Origin: Streptomyces sp. GESEQ-35
Lineage (GTDB): Bacteria; Actinomycetota; Actinomycetes; Streptomycetales; Streptomycetaceae
Direction: 5' to 3'
Assembly: GCF_017948485.1 (NCBI RefSeq)
Contig: NZ_JAFFSX010000008.1
Location: 62,001 to 126,000, forward strand
Length of the DNA stretch: 64,000 bases
Each line of letters begins with the position of its first letter. The first letter of the stretch is position 1. A model generated the notes under the pieces. It saw nothing but the letters and a program-made list of their open reading frames with translations. It was not told the DNA's origin and searched no databases. A program made the translations under genes and the position numbers. Shown piece by piece: positions 34,592 to 42,695 of this stretch.

Positions 34592-34745
34592 ATCGCAACT
34601 GAGTTCGGGTTCGACAGCCTCATGCACCGGATCGTGGCCACGGCGCGCAAGGCACTCAACGACGCGATGTACGGCGAGGCGTGGTTGATCACCTTCAACC
34701 CGGCCGTCAAGCTACCGCGCACGCTCCCTCGCCCGACTCGTCACA
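34592..34745 (+). pseudogene. Tyrosine recombinase (integrase) core-binding-domain fragment
   Basis: The frame reads FDSLMHRIVATARKALNDAM, then YGEAWLITFNPAVKLPR. This matches the SAM-like core-binding domain of actinophage/ICE integrases (pattern: hydrophobic-x-R-I-xx-T-x-R-x-ALN-(D/A)A, then L-I-xx-NPA-xx-V-x-LPR). No catalytic domain follows, so it is a fragment of a former mobile element at the edge of the siderophore locus. Confidence 0.55.
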
Positions 34746-34781
34746 TCAGTGGCAGTGGTCCAGAACATACGAACATTCAAT

Positions 34782-34800
34782 TTAGGTAAGGCTAAGCTGC
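34782..34800 (+). promoter_or_regulatory. Iron box upstream of the TcuA-like flavoprotein
   Basis: TTAGGTAAGGCTAAGCTGC matches the DmdR/IdeR consensus TTAGGTTAGGCTAACCTAA at most positions. It lies about 175 bp upstream of the flavoprotein gene and directs plus-strand genes. Confidence 0.7.
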
Positions 34801-34973
34801 GTTGGTGCAGGCTGAGCGGCGGACCAGGGACCGGCTGCGGCTCACACGGATAGTGCCGCCGCTCAGTCTGGCCACGGTCGATGCCGGCCGGTCGGGTTAT
34901 CGGTGGCAATTCACCTGGGTTGACGAGGCAGCTTGGTTGCCGAAGGAATGTGGCTGCCGGTGGAGAGGTGGAC

Positions 34974-36422
34974 ATGCGCGATCCGGAGGTTGTTGTGGTG
35001 GGCGGAGGAAACGCCGGTTACTGCGCAGCTCACGCGGCGGCCGAGCGTGGGCGACGCGTAGTGCTGCTGGAGAAGGCGCCGCGGGCGCATGCCGGTGGGA
35101 ACAGCTACTACACCCTGGGTTCGACCCGGATGGTGCACGACGGGCTCGGCGACCTGCTCGAGGTCCTCGAGCCTGATGAGCGTCACGCGCGTACTGAGGT
35201 CCCGCCGTATCCGGCGGCGGAGTTCCTGGCCGATCTGGAGCGGGTCACCGGAGGGCGGGGCGACAAGGAACTTGCCGAGGCTGTCGTCGAAGGCTCGCGT
35301 GACGCTGTCCGCTGGCTGCATGCATTGGGGCTGCGATTCCAGCTGATGTACGAGCGGCAAGCTCACGAGCGTCCCGACGGGACCTTCGTGTTCTGGGGTG
35401 GATCGCACGTGTGCAACGTCGACGGCGGACCTGGGCTGATGTCGGCCCATGAGCGCGTCGCATCACGACTCGGAGTCGAGGTGCACTACAGCTGCTCGGT
35501 CACGGGGCTGATGACTGACGGTGGTTCGGTCGTTGGCGTTCGGATAGGCGATCAGGAGCTTCCAGCGGAGTCGGTGGTGATCGCCAGCGGCGGTTTCGAG
35601 GCGAATGCGCAATGGCGTCAGCGCTACCTGGGAGACGGCTGGCAGCACGCGAAGGTGCGTGGCACGCCGTACAACACCGGTGACCTGATCGGCGCGGCGC
35701 TGGAGATAGGTGCAGATCGTGGAGGCGACTGGTCGACTTGCCATAGCGTTCCGTGGGACGCGTCATTTCCCGAGAACGAGAGCAATCGTGCCTTGACGAA
35801 CCGGCTCAGCCGATACGGCTATCCGCTCGGCATCGTTGTCAACCGCCGGGGTCAACGGTTCTTCGACGAAGGCGCGGACTTTCGCAACTACACGTACGCG
35901 AAGTACGGCAAGGTGATCCTCGAACAGCCGGGTTCGGTAGCGTTTCAGGTATTCGATGCGAAGTCGCGCCCGATGCTGGCGGCGTACGAGTACGAGATGC
36001 CCGGGATCGTTCCGGTTGTCGCCAACAGCGTCGAAGAGCTTGCCGCGGCCATGGATGTCGATGTCGACGGATTCGTGCAGACGGTTCGGGAGTTCAACTC
36101 ATCGATCGACACCAGCCGTCCGCTCGATCCGACGATCAAGGATGGCCGCAGCGCAGCGGTGGAGCCCGTCAAGAGCAATTGGGCATCGGCGGTCGAGGCG
36201 CCGCCGTACTACGCGTATCCGGTGACTTGTGGAATCAGTTTCACCTTCGGTGGCCTTCGCGGTGACGTTGATGGCCGGGTGCTTGATCGGTCGGGTGAGC
36301 CCATCCCCGGACTCTTCGCGTGCGGTGAAACGCTCGGCGGGCTCTTCAGCGCGAACTACCCGACAGGTGCTGGCCTGACCGCGGGAATGGTGATCGGGCG
36401 ACGTGCCGGCTCGCTCGCCTGA
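34974..36422 (+). CDS. FAD-dependent oxidoreductase, TcuA/fumarate-reductase-flavoprotein type
   Basis: This 482-residue flavoprotein has the FAD motif VVVVGGGNAGYCAAHAAAERGRRVVLLEKAP, the internal loop RAHAGGNSYYTLGSTRM and ESVVIASGGFEANAQWRQRY. Its C-terminus is typical of the family: GGLRGDVDGRVLDRSGEPIPGLFACGETLGGLF then YPTGAGLTAGMVIGRRAG. Best family guess is tricarballylate dehydrogenase TcuA or a related succinate-dehydrogenase-like flavoprotein. GGAGAGGTGGAC precedes the ATG at 34974. It lies between two iron boxes upstream of the ornithine monooxygenase. A tailoring or precursor role (oxidation or reduction of a C=C bond) is inferred; no established siderophore step uses it. Confidence 0.75.
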   Translation: MRDPEVVVVGGGNAGYCAAHAAAERGRRVVLLEKAPRAHAGGNSYYTLGSTRMVHDGLGDLLEVLEPDERHARTEVPPYPAAEFLADLERVTGGRGDKELAEAVVEGSRDAVRWLHALGLRFQLMYERQAHERPDGTFVFWGGSHVCNVDGGPGLMSAHERVASRLGVEVHYSCSVTGLMTDGGSVVGVRIGDQELPAESVVIASGGFEANAQWRQRYLGDGWQHAKVRGTPYNTGDLIGAALEIGADRGGDWSTCHSVPWDASFPENESNRALTNRLSRYGYPLGIVVNRRGQRFFDEGADFRNYTYAKYGKVILEQPGSVAFQVFDAKSRPMLAAYEYEMPGIVPVVANSVEELAAAMDVDVDGFVQTVREFNSSIDTSRPLDPTIKDGRSAAVEPVKSNWASAVEAPPYYAYPVTCGISFTFGGLRGDVDGRVLDRSGEPIPGLFACGETLGGLFSANYPTGAGLTAGMVIGRRAGSLA

Positions 36423-36564
36423 GCCGCTGCCCAGGACGCGTGCACACTTGCGGTCGGAAGCCGCCGTGCGGCCCGCATGCCTCGGGACGAGCGTCGGCCG
36501 CCGATCGGACCGGCGATCTCCTCAGAGGTGTGTCGCGGTGGCTTGCGGCGCACACCAACCGAAG

Positions 36565-36579
36565 TTAGGTTTACCTAAG
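36565..36579 (+). promoter_or_regulatory. Iron box upstream of the ornithine monooxygenase
   Basis: TTAGGTTTACCTAAG contains palindromic half-sites TTAGGT/ACCTAA with a shortened centre, resembling the DmdR/IdeR box. It is about 90 bp from the monooxygenase start. Confidence 0.6.
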
Positions 36580-36667
36580 TTGTTGGTGCTATGGTTGGCC
36601 CTCGATGAGGGATGGCCGGTCATTGCGCCGTTCGTTCGCGACCTGCGGCAAAAGGGGCCATCGCCGG

Positions 36668-38044
36668 ATGACGAGGGGTAAGTTGATCGAAGGCGGTGAC
36701 CGTCGTCTCGGATCGGGAGATTGTGCCGGCGGCGAGGTCGACATTCTTGGTATCGGTTTCGGGCCGTCGAATCTGAGCCTGGCGATCGCGATTGAGGAAC
36801 TCAATGATCGTCGTCGTGCGGGCCGGCGGCTGACGGCGAGGTTTGTCGATGTCCGGCAGCGGTTCGGGTGGCATGACGGGATGTTGTTGCCGGGCGCGAC
36901 CATGCAGATCAGTTTCCTGAAAGATCTGGTCTCGCCGCGGACCCCGACCAGTCCGTTCACCTTTCTGAACTATCTGCATGAGCAGGGGCGGGTGACCGAC
37001 TTCATCAATCTCAAGACGTTCTTCCCGACGAGACGTGAGTTCCACGGGTACCTGAGCTGGGCCGCGGGCCGGATCGACCTTCCGGTCTCCTACGGTACGA
37101 GGGCGACCTGTATCGACTGGAGTGGCGGGAGGTTCGAGGTCACGCTCGAGTCCGTGGTCGACGGCTCGGAGGTGACGAGGGTCGCGGCACGTCATGTGGT
37201 GATCGGCTCCGGTAGCCGGCCGGTGCTGCCGGAGGGGATCGTGCCGGGAGCCAGGGTGTTCCACAACCATCAGTTGCTGAACAGGCTCGCCGAGTTGCCC
37301 TCGCGGCCGCACGGCCGTTTCCTTGTCGTAGGGTCCGGGCAAAGTGCGGCGGAGGTCGCTGCGTACCTGCACGATTCGTATCCCGATGCCGAAGTACACG
37401 CGTCCTTCCGCCGGTACGGCTATACCCCGTCCGATGACACGCCCTACGCCAACCGCATCTTCGATCCGGAGGCGGTTGACGAGTTCTACACGGCACCGCC
37501 GGAGCTCAAGCAGCAACTGCTGGACTATCACTGGCAGACCAACTACTCCGCCGTCGATGCCGACCTCATCAAGGATCTCTACCGGCGTGAGTACGACGAA
37601 AGCACGCGTGGTGTGCGTCGGCTGATCGTGCACCGGGTCACCGGGATCGAGCAGCTGAGCGAGGGCTCCGACGGGGTCACAGTGACGATCCGTGACCTGG
37701 GAAACCGGGGCAGCACCACGCTCGAGGTCGACGCTGCCATCTTCGCCACCGGGTTCCGTCCCGCGGACACCCGCAGCATGCTTGGGCCGAGCATTGACGG
37801 GTCGTCCTCGTTCGAGGGGGACCTCCCGATCGTCGAGCGTGACTACCGGCTGCGTCTGCGCAGCGTTCCCGAACGGATCTTCCTCAACGGCGGGGTCCTG
37901 CACAGTCACGGGTTGACCTCGTCCCTGCTGTCCAACGTCGCGATCCGCGCCGCCGACATTCTGCGTGCGATCACCGGCGAGCAGCCCGATCACCCCGCCA
38001 CCCAGCAACGATTGCCTGCTGCGATCCGGACCGACCCCCGATAG
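36668..38044 (+). CDS. L-ornithine N5-monooxygenase
   Basis: This 458-residue N-hydroxylating flavin monooxygenase of the SidA/PvdA/IucD family has the FAD motif VDILGIGFGPSNLSLAIAIEE, substrate-binding MQISFLKDLVSPRTPTSPFTFLNYL, the NADPH motif FLVVGSGQSAAEVAAYLHD and the C-terminal IFATGFRP and HGLTSSLLSNVAIRAADI. It makes N5-hydroxyornithine for hydroxamate iron ligands using NADPH and O2. Lysine is possible, but the length and pattern fit ornithine. The ATG at 36668 is chosen because the upstream extension to 36605 is unlike the family. It is the first gene of an operon with mbtH and panD. Confidence 0.9.
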   Translation: MTRGKLIEGGDRRLGSGDCAGGEVDILGIGFGPSNLSLAIAIEELNDRRRAGRRLTARFVDVRQRFGWHDGMLLPGATMQISFLKDLVSPRTPTSPFTFLNYLHEQGRVTDFINLKTFFPTRREFHGYLSWAAGRIDLPVSYGTRATCIDWSGGRFEVTLESVVDGSEVTRVAARHVVIGSGSRPVLPEGIVPGARVFHNHQLLNRLAELPSRPHGRFLVVGSGQSAAEVAAYLHDSYPDAEVHASFRRYGYTPSDDTPYANRIFDPEAVDEFYTAPPELKQQLLDYHWQTNYSAVDADLIKDLYRREYDESTRGVRRLIVHRVTGIEQLSEGSDGVTVTIRDLGNRGSTTLEVDAAIFATGFRPADTRSMLGPSIDGSSSFEGDLPIVERDYRLRLRSVPERIFLNGGVLHSHGLTSSLLSNVAIRAADILRAITGEQPDHPATQQRLPAAIRTDPR

Positions 38045-38065
38045 GAACAACGAGGAGCAGCACTC

Positions 38066-38341
38066 ATGGCCCAGAACCCGTTCGACGACGACAACGGTTC
38101 CTTCTACGCGCTGATCAACCGCGAGGAGCAACACTCGTTGTGGCCGACGTTCAAGCCGGTGCCGGCCGGTTGGAGCATCGCGTACGGCGAACCCGGCGGC
38201 AGACCGCGCCAGGAAGTACTCGACTGGATCGACGAGCACTGGACCGACATCCGCCCGAAGTCGTTGCGCGATCACGTTTCCCGGTACGAGACACACAACA
38301 CCGACAAGGCCGCCGGCACCTCCGATGCCGCCCTTGCGTAG
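38066..38341 (+). CDS. mbtH: MbtH-like NRPS accessory protein
   Basis: This 91-residue protein has the full MbtH signature: NPFDDDNGSFYALINREEQHSLWP, then FKPVPAGWSIAYG, then LDWIDEHWTDIRP. MbtH-like proteins bind NRPS adenylation domains and are needed for their folding or activity. It lies 21 bp after the ornithine monooxygenase with AACGAGGAGCAG as ribosome-binding site and would serve the NRPSs downstream. The C-terminal 15 residues are a non-conserved tail. Confidence 0.95.
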   Translation: MAQNPFDDDNGSFYALINREEQHSLWPTFKPVPAGWSIAYGEPGGRPRQEVLDWIDEHWTDIRPKSLRDHVSRYETHNTDKAAGTSDAALA

Positions 38342-38415
38342 CAAGGCGGCCCGAACATCATCGACTGATCCGCAGAACCCACCCCGCACAACTCATAGAG
38401 GAAGAGGAGCCGGGC

Positions 38416-38829
38416 ATGCTTCGCGAAGTCCTGGGCGGAAAAATCCACCGCGCCACCGTCACCCAGGCCGACTTGCACTATGTGGGTTCGCTGACACTCG
38501 ATGAAGACCTCGCGCGTGCCGCGGGCCTGACCGAAGGTGAGAAAGTTCAAGTCGTCGACATCACCAACGGGGCCCGTCTCGAGACCTACATCATCATCGG
38601 GCCCGCTGGAGGTGGCGACATCTGCATCAACGGCGCGGCGGCACATCTCGTCCACCCCGGCGACCTGGTGATCATCATGTCTTTCGTGCTGGCCGAGGAG
38701 TCCGAACTGGCCGGCTACCAGCCCAAGGTCGTACACGTCGACGCCACCAACCGCATCATCGCGTTGGGCAACGACCTCGCCGAGCCGGTCCCAGGGGCGG
38801 ACGATCAGGTTTCTTCTCGCGTGAGGTGA
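38416..38829 (+). CDS. panD: Aspartate 1-decarboxylase (beta-alanine supply)
   Basis: This 137-residue pyruvoyl-dependent decarboxylase begins MLREVLGGKIHRATVTQADLHYVGS. The self-cleavage pair Gly24-Ser25 is at the canonical position, Lys9 and the later NGAAAHLVHPGD loop are conserved, and Tyr58-type TYIIIG is present. It converts aspartate to beta-alanine. It is the third gene after the ornithine monooxygenase and mbtH (AGAGGAAGAGGAGCCGGGC upstream), away from panB and panC. It should therefore supply beta-alanine as a siderophore building block rather than for pantothenate, in agreement with the NRPS adenylation codes. Confidence 0.9.
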   Translation: MLREVLGGKIHRATVTQADLHYVGSLTLDEDLARAAGLTEGEKVQVVDITNGARLETYIIIGPAGGGDICINGAAAHLVHPGDLVIIMSFVLAEESELAGYQPKVVHVDATNRIIALGNDLAEPVPGADDQVSSRVR

Positions 38830-39021
38830 GCCTTCGGCACCAAGCCGGTGATATCGCGAACGGGTGCTTGTGGGCGGCATGGTTCCCCACCGGCAACTGC
38901 AGTGGCCCACTGAACTTGAGCCGGCCACCGGCACCCGACTCGACCAGTGTGGTTTCGCAGGCGAGTCCCAACACCACTGGTTTGGTGGCAGGCTCCTTCG
39001 GGTCTGTTGGTGGAGGCGGGC
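38830..39021. other. Intergenic stretch between panD and IS21 debris
   Basis: No gene, iron box or clear terminator was recognised here. The sequence runs straight into the istA remnant, so the original downstream part of the panD operon may have been displaced. Confidence 0.4.
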
Positions 39022-39440
39022 ATGTCGCCGGTTCTGAAGGTCGATCTCTACGCCGCGATCCGTCGTCAGCTCGTGCTGGGCTGACGAATCGGGCGTTGCA
39101 GCGTGAGTACGGGGTGGGCTACTGCGCGGTCGCTTCGGCGTTGGAGCCGGTGTGGCTTCGCCACGCAAGCAGCGTCAAGCTGGCCAGCGAGCAGGTCACA
39201 CGCTATCTGGGGCTCGTTTCGGTCGTCGTATTCAGGCAAGGCCGTGCACCGGGTGTTCGCCTCCTCCGGCCAGGAGGTCTTCTTCGAGGGCCGCCAACCC
39301 CAACATCGACCCCGCCGTCGTGCACTCACTGGCCAACCATGAATGGGTGAAGAAGGGCCTGCCGCTGTGTCGATCGGCGACTCCGGCACCGGTAAATCGC
39401 ACCTGATGATCGCCCTCAGCACGGAAGCCGCCCGCCACGG
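39022..39440 (+). pseudogene. IS21-family istA/istB remnants
   Basis: Three collinear pieces of an IS21 element are visible. An istA N-terminus reads VLKVDLYAAIRRQLVLG to a stop at 39084, then out of frame TNRALQREYGVGYCAVASALEPVW. A piece at about 39239 reads KAVHRVFASSGQEVFFEG, like the IstA integrase core. An istB piece reads NPNIDPAVVHSLANHEWVKKGLPLC, with a frameshift into IGDSGTGKSHLMIALSTEAARHGR carrying the Walker A motif. Internal deletions, a stop and frameshifts show a dead element. No terminal inverted repeats could be assigned. Confidence 0.7.
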
Positions 39441-39465
39441 CCGAGTTGATCTGCTCTGCATTGAT

Positions 39466-39702
39466 CTATCCCGACGCTGCGACTATGCCGGCAACGGTGC
39501 CCGGCTCGGTCACAACCGCACGGTGGTTCCACCCGTCCGCGGGAATCCAGGCGCCCGCTCCGACATTGAGGTGGAACGCCTCAGCGCCGTCGATGCGTAC
39601 GTGTGCTGTTCCGGTGTGGACCCAGATCAGCAACGGACGGCGGGGATGACCTGTCGAATCCGACCGTACTCCCGAAGTCGGCGGCTGGCAGCCGGTGTTC
39701 AT
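39466..39702 (-). pseudogene. AraC-type regulator, N-terminal cupin fragment
   Basis: The 78-residue frame contains an AraC-family sensor cupin: RRPLLIWVHTGTAHVRIDGA, then LNVGAGAWIPADGWNHRAVV and TEPGTVAGIVAASG, then a stop. A full AraC regulator would continue with about 200 residues and a double helix-turn-helix. Instead, IS21 debris follows. The start at 39702 lies 10 bp from an iron box, as in siderophore-responsive AraC regulators. The gene was probably truncated by the insertion event. Confidence 0.6.
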
Positions 39703-39712
39703 AGCTGGCTTT

Positions 39713-39731
39713 TAAGGTAAGGGTTACCTAA
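39713..39731. promoter_or_regulatory. Iron box between the AraC fragment and the SIP fusion gene
   Basis: TAAGGTAAGGGTTACCTAA matches the DmdR/IdeR iron box TTAGGTTAGGCTAACCTAA over most positions and is itself largely palindromic. It lies 75 bp upstream of the plus-strand gene at 39806. Confidence 0.75.
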
Positions 39732-39805
39732 TATGATCCGAGGCTTGCGTCGATGGAGCGCGACCTCATCAGCCCGGAAGAACATCGGAAAGGCCCGCTC
39801 TCAGC

Positions 39806-41671
39806 ATGCCGAAGACCTCACGCCGTCTCACGGTGCACCCCCTGACCCTGCGGGAGGTCGAAGTCGTGCGGGTGGTGGACCTGACGCCGGGGATGCGACG
39901 GATCACGCTGAGCGGCGACCAGCTCTGCGAGTTCACCTCGGCGAACGGCTTCCCGCAGCCGGCCTTCAACTCCCCTGGATTCGATGACGACATCCGTCTG
40001 GTGTTCCGTTACCCCGGCCGTGCCGAGCCGGTGCTGCCGGTGCAGCAGGAGAAGGGCGTGGACCTGCCGAGGAACCCGCGGCCCCTGTCGAAGGCATACA
40101 CGGTGCGCCGCTGGGACCCCGAGGCAGGCGAGCTGGACGTGGACTTCGTCAGGCACGGCGTCGGTGTGGGTACCACCTGGGCGTACCGCGCCCAGGTCGG
40201 TGACCGCATCCACTTCTACGGCCCGAGCGCGTCTCGTGCGCTACCGCACGACACGGACTGGCTCCTTGTCGCCGGTGACGACACTGCGATCCCCGCGATC
40301 GCCCGCCTGCTCGACGAACTCCCTGACAACGCGCGGGCACAGGTGTTCATCGAGGTCGCCGAGGATGCTCACCGGCTGGAACTGCGGGCGCTGCCGCACG
40401 TCGAGGTGACCTGGTTGGTACGCGACGGCGCTGAGGCGGGTACGACCAGCCTCCTGCGGGACGCGGTCGGGAACACCGACTGGTGGGAGGGTCGCCCGTT
40501 CGCCTGGGTCGCCGGGGAGCACACAGCGGTACGGGATCTGCGCCGCCATCTGGTCGAAGACCGGGCAGTGCCGAAGGAGGACATCGAGTTCACCGGATAC
40601 TGGCGCCGTGGCGAGGTCGTCGTCCTGGAGACCGACGAGGCGGTACCCGACCCCGAGCAGTCGATCACGCCGTTCGAGAAGCTCCATGAGCTGACCGAGC
40701 TGATCCGGCCGATCGCGATCCGTACCGCCGTCGAGCTGGGCGTACCCGAGCTGATCTCCCGCGGCGTCACCGGTGTCGCGGACCTGGCAGGCAGGACCGA
40801 AAGCGATGAGCGAGCGCTGGGCAAGCTGCTGCGCTACCTGCACGCTGTGGGCATCGTGACCGAAACCGAACCGGGCCGCTTCGGGCTGACGGCGGTGGGC
40901 GAGGTTCTGACCAACGAGTTCATGGCCGACACTCTGCATCCTGCCGGGGTGGTGGGCCGGGAGATGCTCGGCGTCCACGGACTCACCGAGTCGATCCGCA
41001 CCGGCCGTCCCTCCTACGCGTCTGCGACCGGGCAGACCTTCGCCGACGTGCGAGCCGAACAGGACTACGAGGACCGCTACCTGGAACGCCTGGCGAAGTT
41101 CCAGCCCGCGCTGGCCATGTCGATCGCCAAGTCCGAGCTGCTCGCCGGGGTCCGCCATCTGGTGATCCACTCCGGTGGCGCGGGCGCCCAGGCTCGTGAG
41201 TTCGTCGCCGTCCACGAAGACCTGCGCGTGACGATCTGTGCGCTGCCCGCCCAGGCCGACTGGCTGCGCCGCGACCTGCCCGCCACCATCCCCGACGAGC
41301 AGCAGCGCGAGCGGGTCAGCCTGATCGAGCAATCCGTCTTCGAGGCCGGCCCGGACTCCGACGCCGTGTTCATCAGTCGCGCTCTCAAAGCCCTGCCCGA
41401 CCCGGACGCCGCCCACGCACTGCGCCGGGCAGCCGAGAACCTCCGCCCAGGCGGCCGGGTGCTGCTGATCGAGGAGGTCTTCGACACCGGCGTCCTGGAC
41501 GAGCACGACGGCGAAGCAGACCTGCTCGGCCTCACCGTGCACGGCTCCGGCCTGCGCACCGCAGCCGAACTCGACTCGGTGATCACTCGCGCCGGACTGG
41601 TCCGCACAACCACACACACCGTCGGGTGGGGCACCACCGTCCACGAACTCGTACCCGCCGGCACCCACTGA
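39806..41671 (+). CDS. Siderophore-interacting protein fused to a methyltransferase-like domain (copy 1)
   Basis: This 621-residue fusion starts with a ferric-siderophore reductase of the SIP type, about residues 1-275: VVDLTPGMRRITLSGDQL, the FAD motif KAYTVRRWDPEAGELDVDFVRHG, GTTWAYRAQVGDRI, the nucleotide-binding LLVAGDDTAIPAIARLLDELP and FTGYWRRGE. Residues about 295-400 form a winged-helix dimerisation domain like plant-type O-methyltransferases. The last 200 are a Rossmann methyltransferase fold with a poor SAM motif (HLVIHSGGAGAQ, where DxGGGxG is expected) and a good RPGGRVLLIEEVF. The reductase half should release iron from imported siderophore. The fused half may be a binding or regulatory module. 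Confidence 0.85.
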   Translation: MPKTSRRLTVHPLTLREVEVVRVVDLTPGMRRITLSGDQLCEFTSANGFPQPAFNSPGFDDDIRLVFRYPGRAEPVLPVQQEKGVDLPRNPRPLSKAYTVRRWDPEAGELDVDFVRHGVGVGTTWAYRAQVGDRIHFYGPSASRALPHDTDWLLVAGDDTAIPAIARLLDELPDNARAQVFIEVAEDAHRLELRALPHVEVTWLVRDGAEAGTTSLLRDAVGNTDWWEGRPFAWVAGEHTAVRDLRRHLVEDRAVPKEDIEFTGYWRRGEVVVLETDEAVPDPEQSITPFEKLHELTELIRPIAIRTAVELGVPELISRGVTGVADLAGRTESDERALGKLLRYLHAVGIVTETEPGRFGLTAVGEVLTNEFMADTLHPAGVVGREMLGVHGLTESIRTGRPSYASATGQTFADVRAEQDYEDRYLERLAKFQPALAMSIAKSELLAGVRHLVIHSGGAGAQAREFVAVHEDLRVTICALPAQADWLRRDLPATIPDEQQRERVSLIEQSVFEAGPDSDAVFISRALKALPDPDAAHALRRAAENLRPGGRVLLIEEVFDTGVLDEHDGEADLLGLTVHGSGLRTAAELDSVITRAGLVRTTTHTVGWGTTVHELVPAGTH

Positions 41672-41708
41672 CCTTCCGCCTACATGAAGAAGAAGGAAGA
41701 GCACGCCC

Positions 41709-42695
41709 ATGACCACGACACCCCTGAGAGGGCGCGGCGCGGCCCTGACCGCCGCGATCCTGAGCGCCACGCTCGTCCTCACGGCCTGCGGCAGCGCCGG
41801 CGACAGTGGCGACAACGCCGCCGGCAAGTCTGACGAGACCCGCACCGTCAAGGCCGGCAACGGCGACATCAAGGTCCCCGCCGCCCCGCAGCGGGTCGTC
41901 ACGATCGGCAACACGGACCTGCCGTTCATCGACATGGGTGGCAAGCCGGTGGGCGTCACCGGGGTGGCCGAGTCCGAACTCAGCTTGTTGCCGCAGGAGC
42001 AGCGCGCAACGTTCGAGAAAGCCACGAACCTCGGTGAAGAGGTGGACCTCGAAAAGGTCGCCAGCCTCAAGCCGGACCTCATCCTGGTCCAGATTCCCGA
42101 TGCCGAGTTCAAGAAGATTGAGAAGCAACTCGGGGCGATCGCCCCCACGGCCTTCTGGGGGCTCGACACCGAGTGGAAGGCACTCGCCGAGTCGATCGCG
42201 GAGGCCGGCAACGTGAAAGACGCGCTCAGCCGGCAGAAGGCGGACTTCGAGGGACGCGTCGCCAAGATGAAGCAGACGTACTCGGACGCCATCAAGAACA
42301 CCAAGTTCGTCAATCTCGACCGCTACGCGAGTTCCGATCCCGGGACGTTCGTCATCGGGGACATCGGGTGCGTCGAAATCGCCCAGGACGACATCGGCCT
42401 GAACTTCCCCAAGGCGGCCGCCGGCGCCGACCCCTTGGCCTACGCGAACTTGCCCTTCGAGAAGATCGCAGAGCTGTCCAAGTACGACGTGATCACCTAC
42501 CCCGCCGACGCCAAGGGTCAGCCGACAGAGGTCTTCGCGCCGGTGGTTCAGACCAACACCTGGAAGGCGCTGCCCACCGTGCAGTCCGGTCACGCGCTCG
42601 GCGTCTTCTGCCCCGGCAACAACTCCTACGGCGCCGTTCTGCGGTACTTGGAATCGCTCGACACCGCACTGGCGACCCTCCCCGCCAAGAAGTGA
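41709..42695 (+). CDS. Iron-siderophore ABC transporter substrate-binding lipoprotein
   Basis: This 328-residue FecB/FhuD-type (class III) binding protein has a lipoprotein signal with LTAILSATLVLTAC-like hydrophobic stretch and lipobox LTAC at about residue 27. PQRVVTIGNTDLPFIDMGGKPVGVTG and the helical backbone VASLKPDLILVQI follow. The mature protein is anchored outside the membrane and delivers a ferric siderophore to the FecCD-type permeases encoded next. AAGGAAGAG precedes the ATG. Its stop overlaps the next gene's GTG. Confidence 0.9.
   Translation: MTTTPLRGRGAALTAAILSATLVLTACGSAGDSGDNAAGKSDETRTVKAGNGDIKVPAAPQRVVTIGNTDLPFIDMGGKPVGVTGVAESELSLLPQEQRATFEKATNLGEEVDLEKVASLKPDLILVQIPDAEFKKIEKQLGAIAPTAFWGLDTEWKALAESIAEAGNVKDALSRQKADFEGRVAKMKQTYSDAIKNTKFVNLDRYASSDPGTFVIGDIGCVEIAQDDIGLNFPKAAAGADPLAYANLPFEKIAELSKYDVITYPADAKGQPTEVFAPVVQTNTWKALPTVQSGHALGVFCPGNNSYGAVLRYLESLDTALATLPAKK

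Noticed and set aside
34596..34745. Integrase fragment as an active recombinase with attachment sites
   Set aside because: Only part of the core-binding domain is present, with no catalytic Arg/His/Tyr region. No tRNA or att repeat was recognised nearby.
34782..34973. Extension of the TcuA-like protein upstream to 34881 or earlier
   Set aside because: The ATG at 34974 has a good ribosome-binding site and starts right before the FAD motif. The upstream translation is not family-like.
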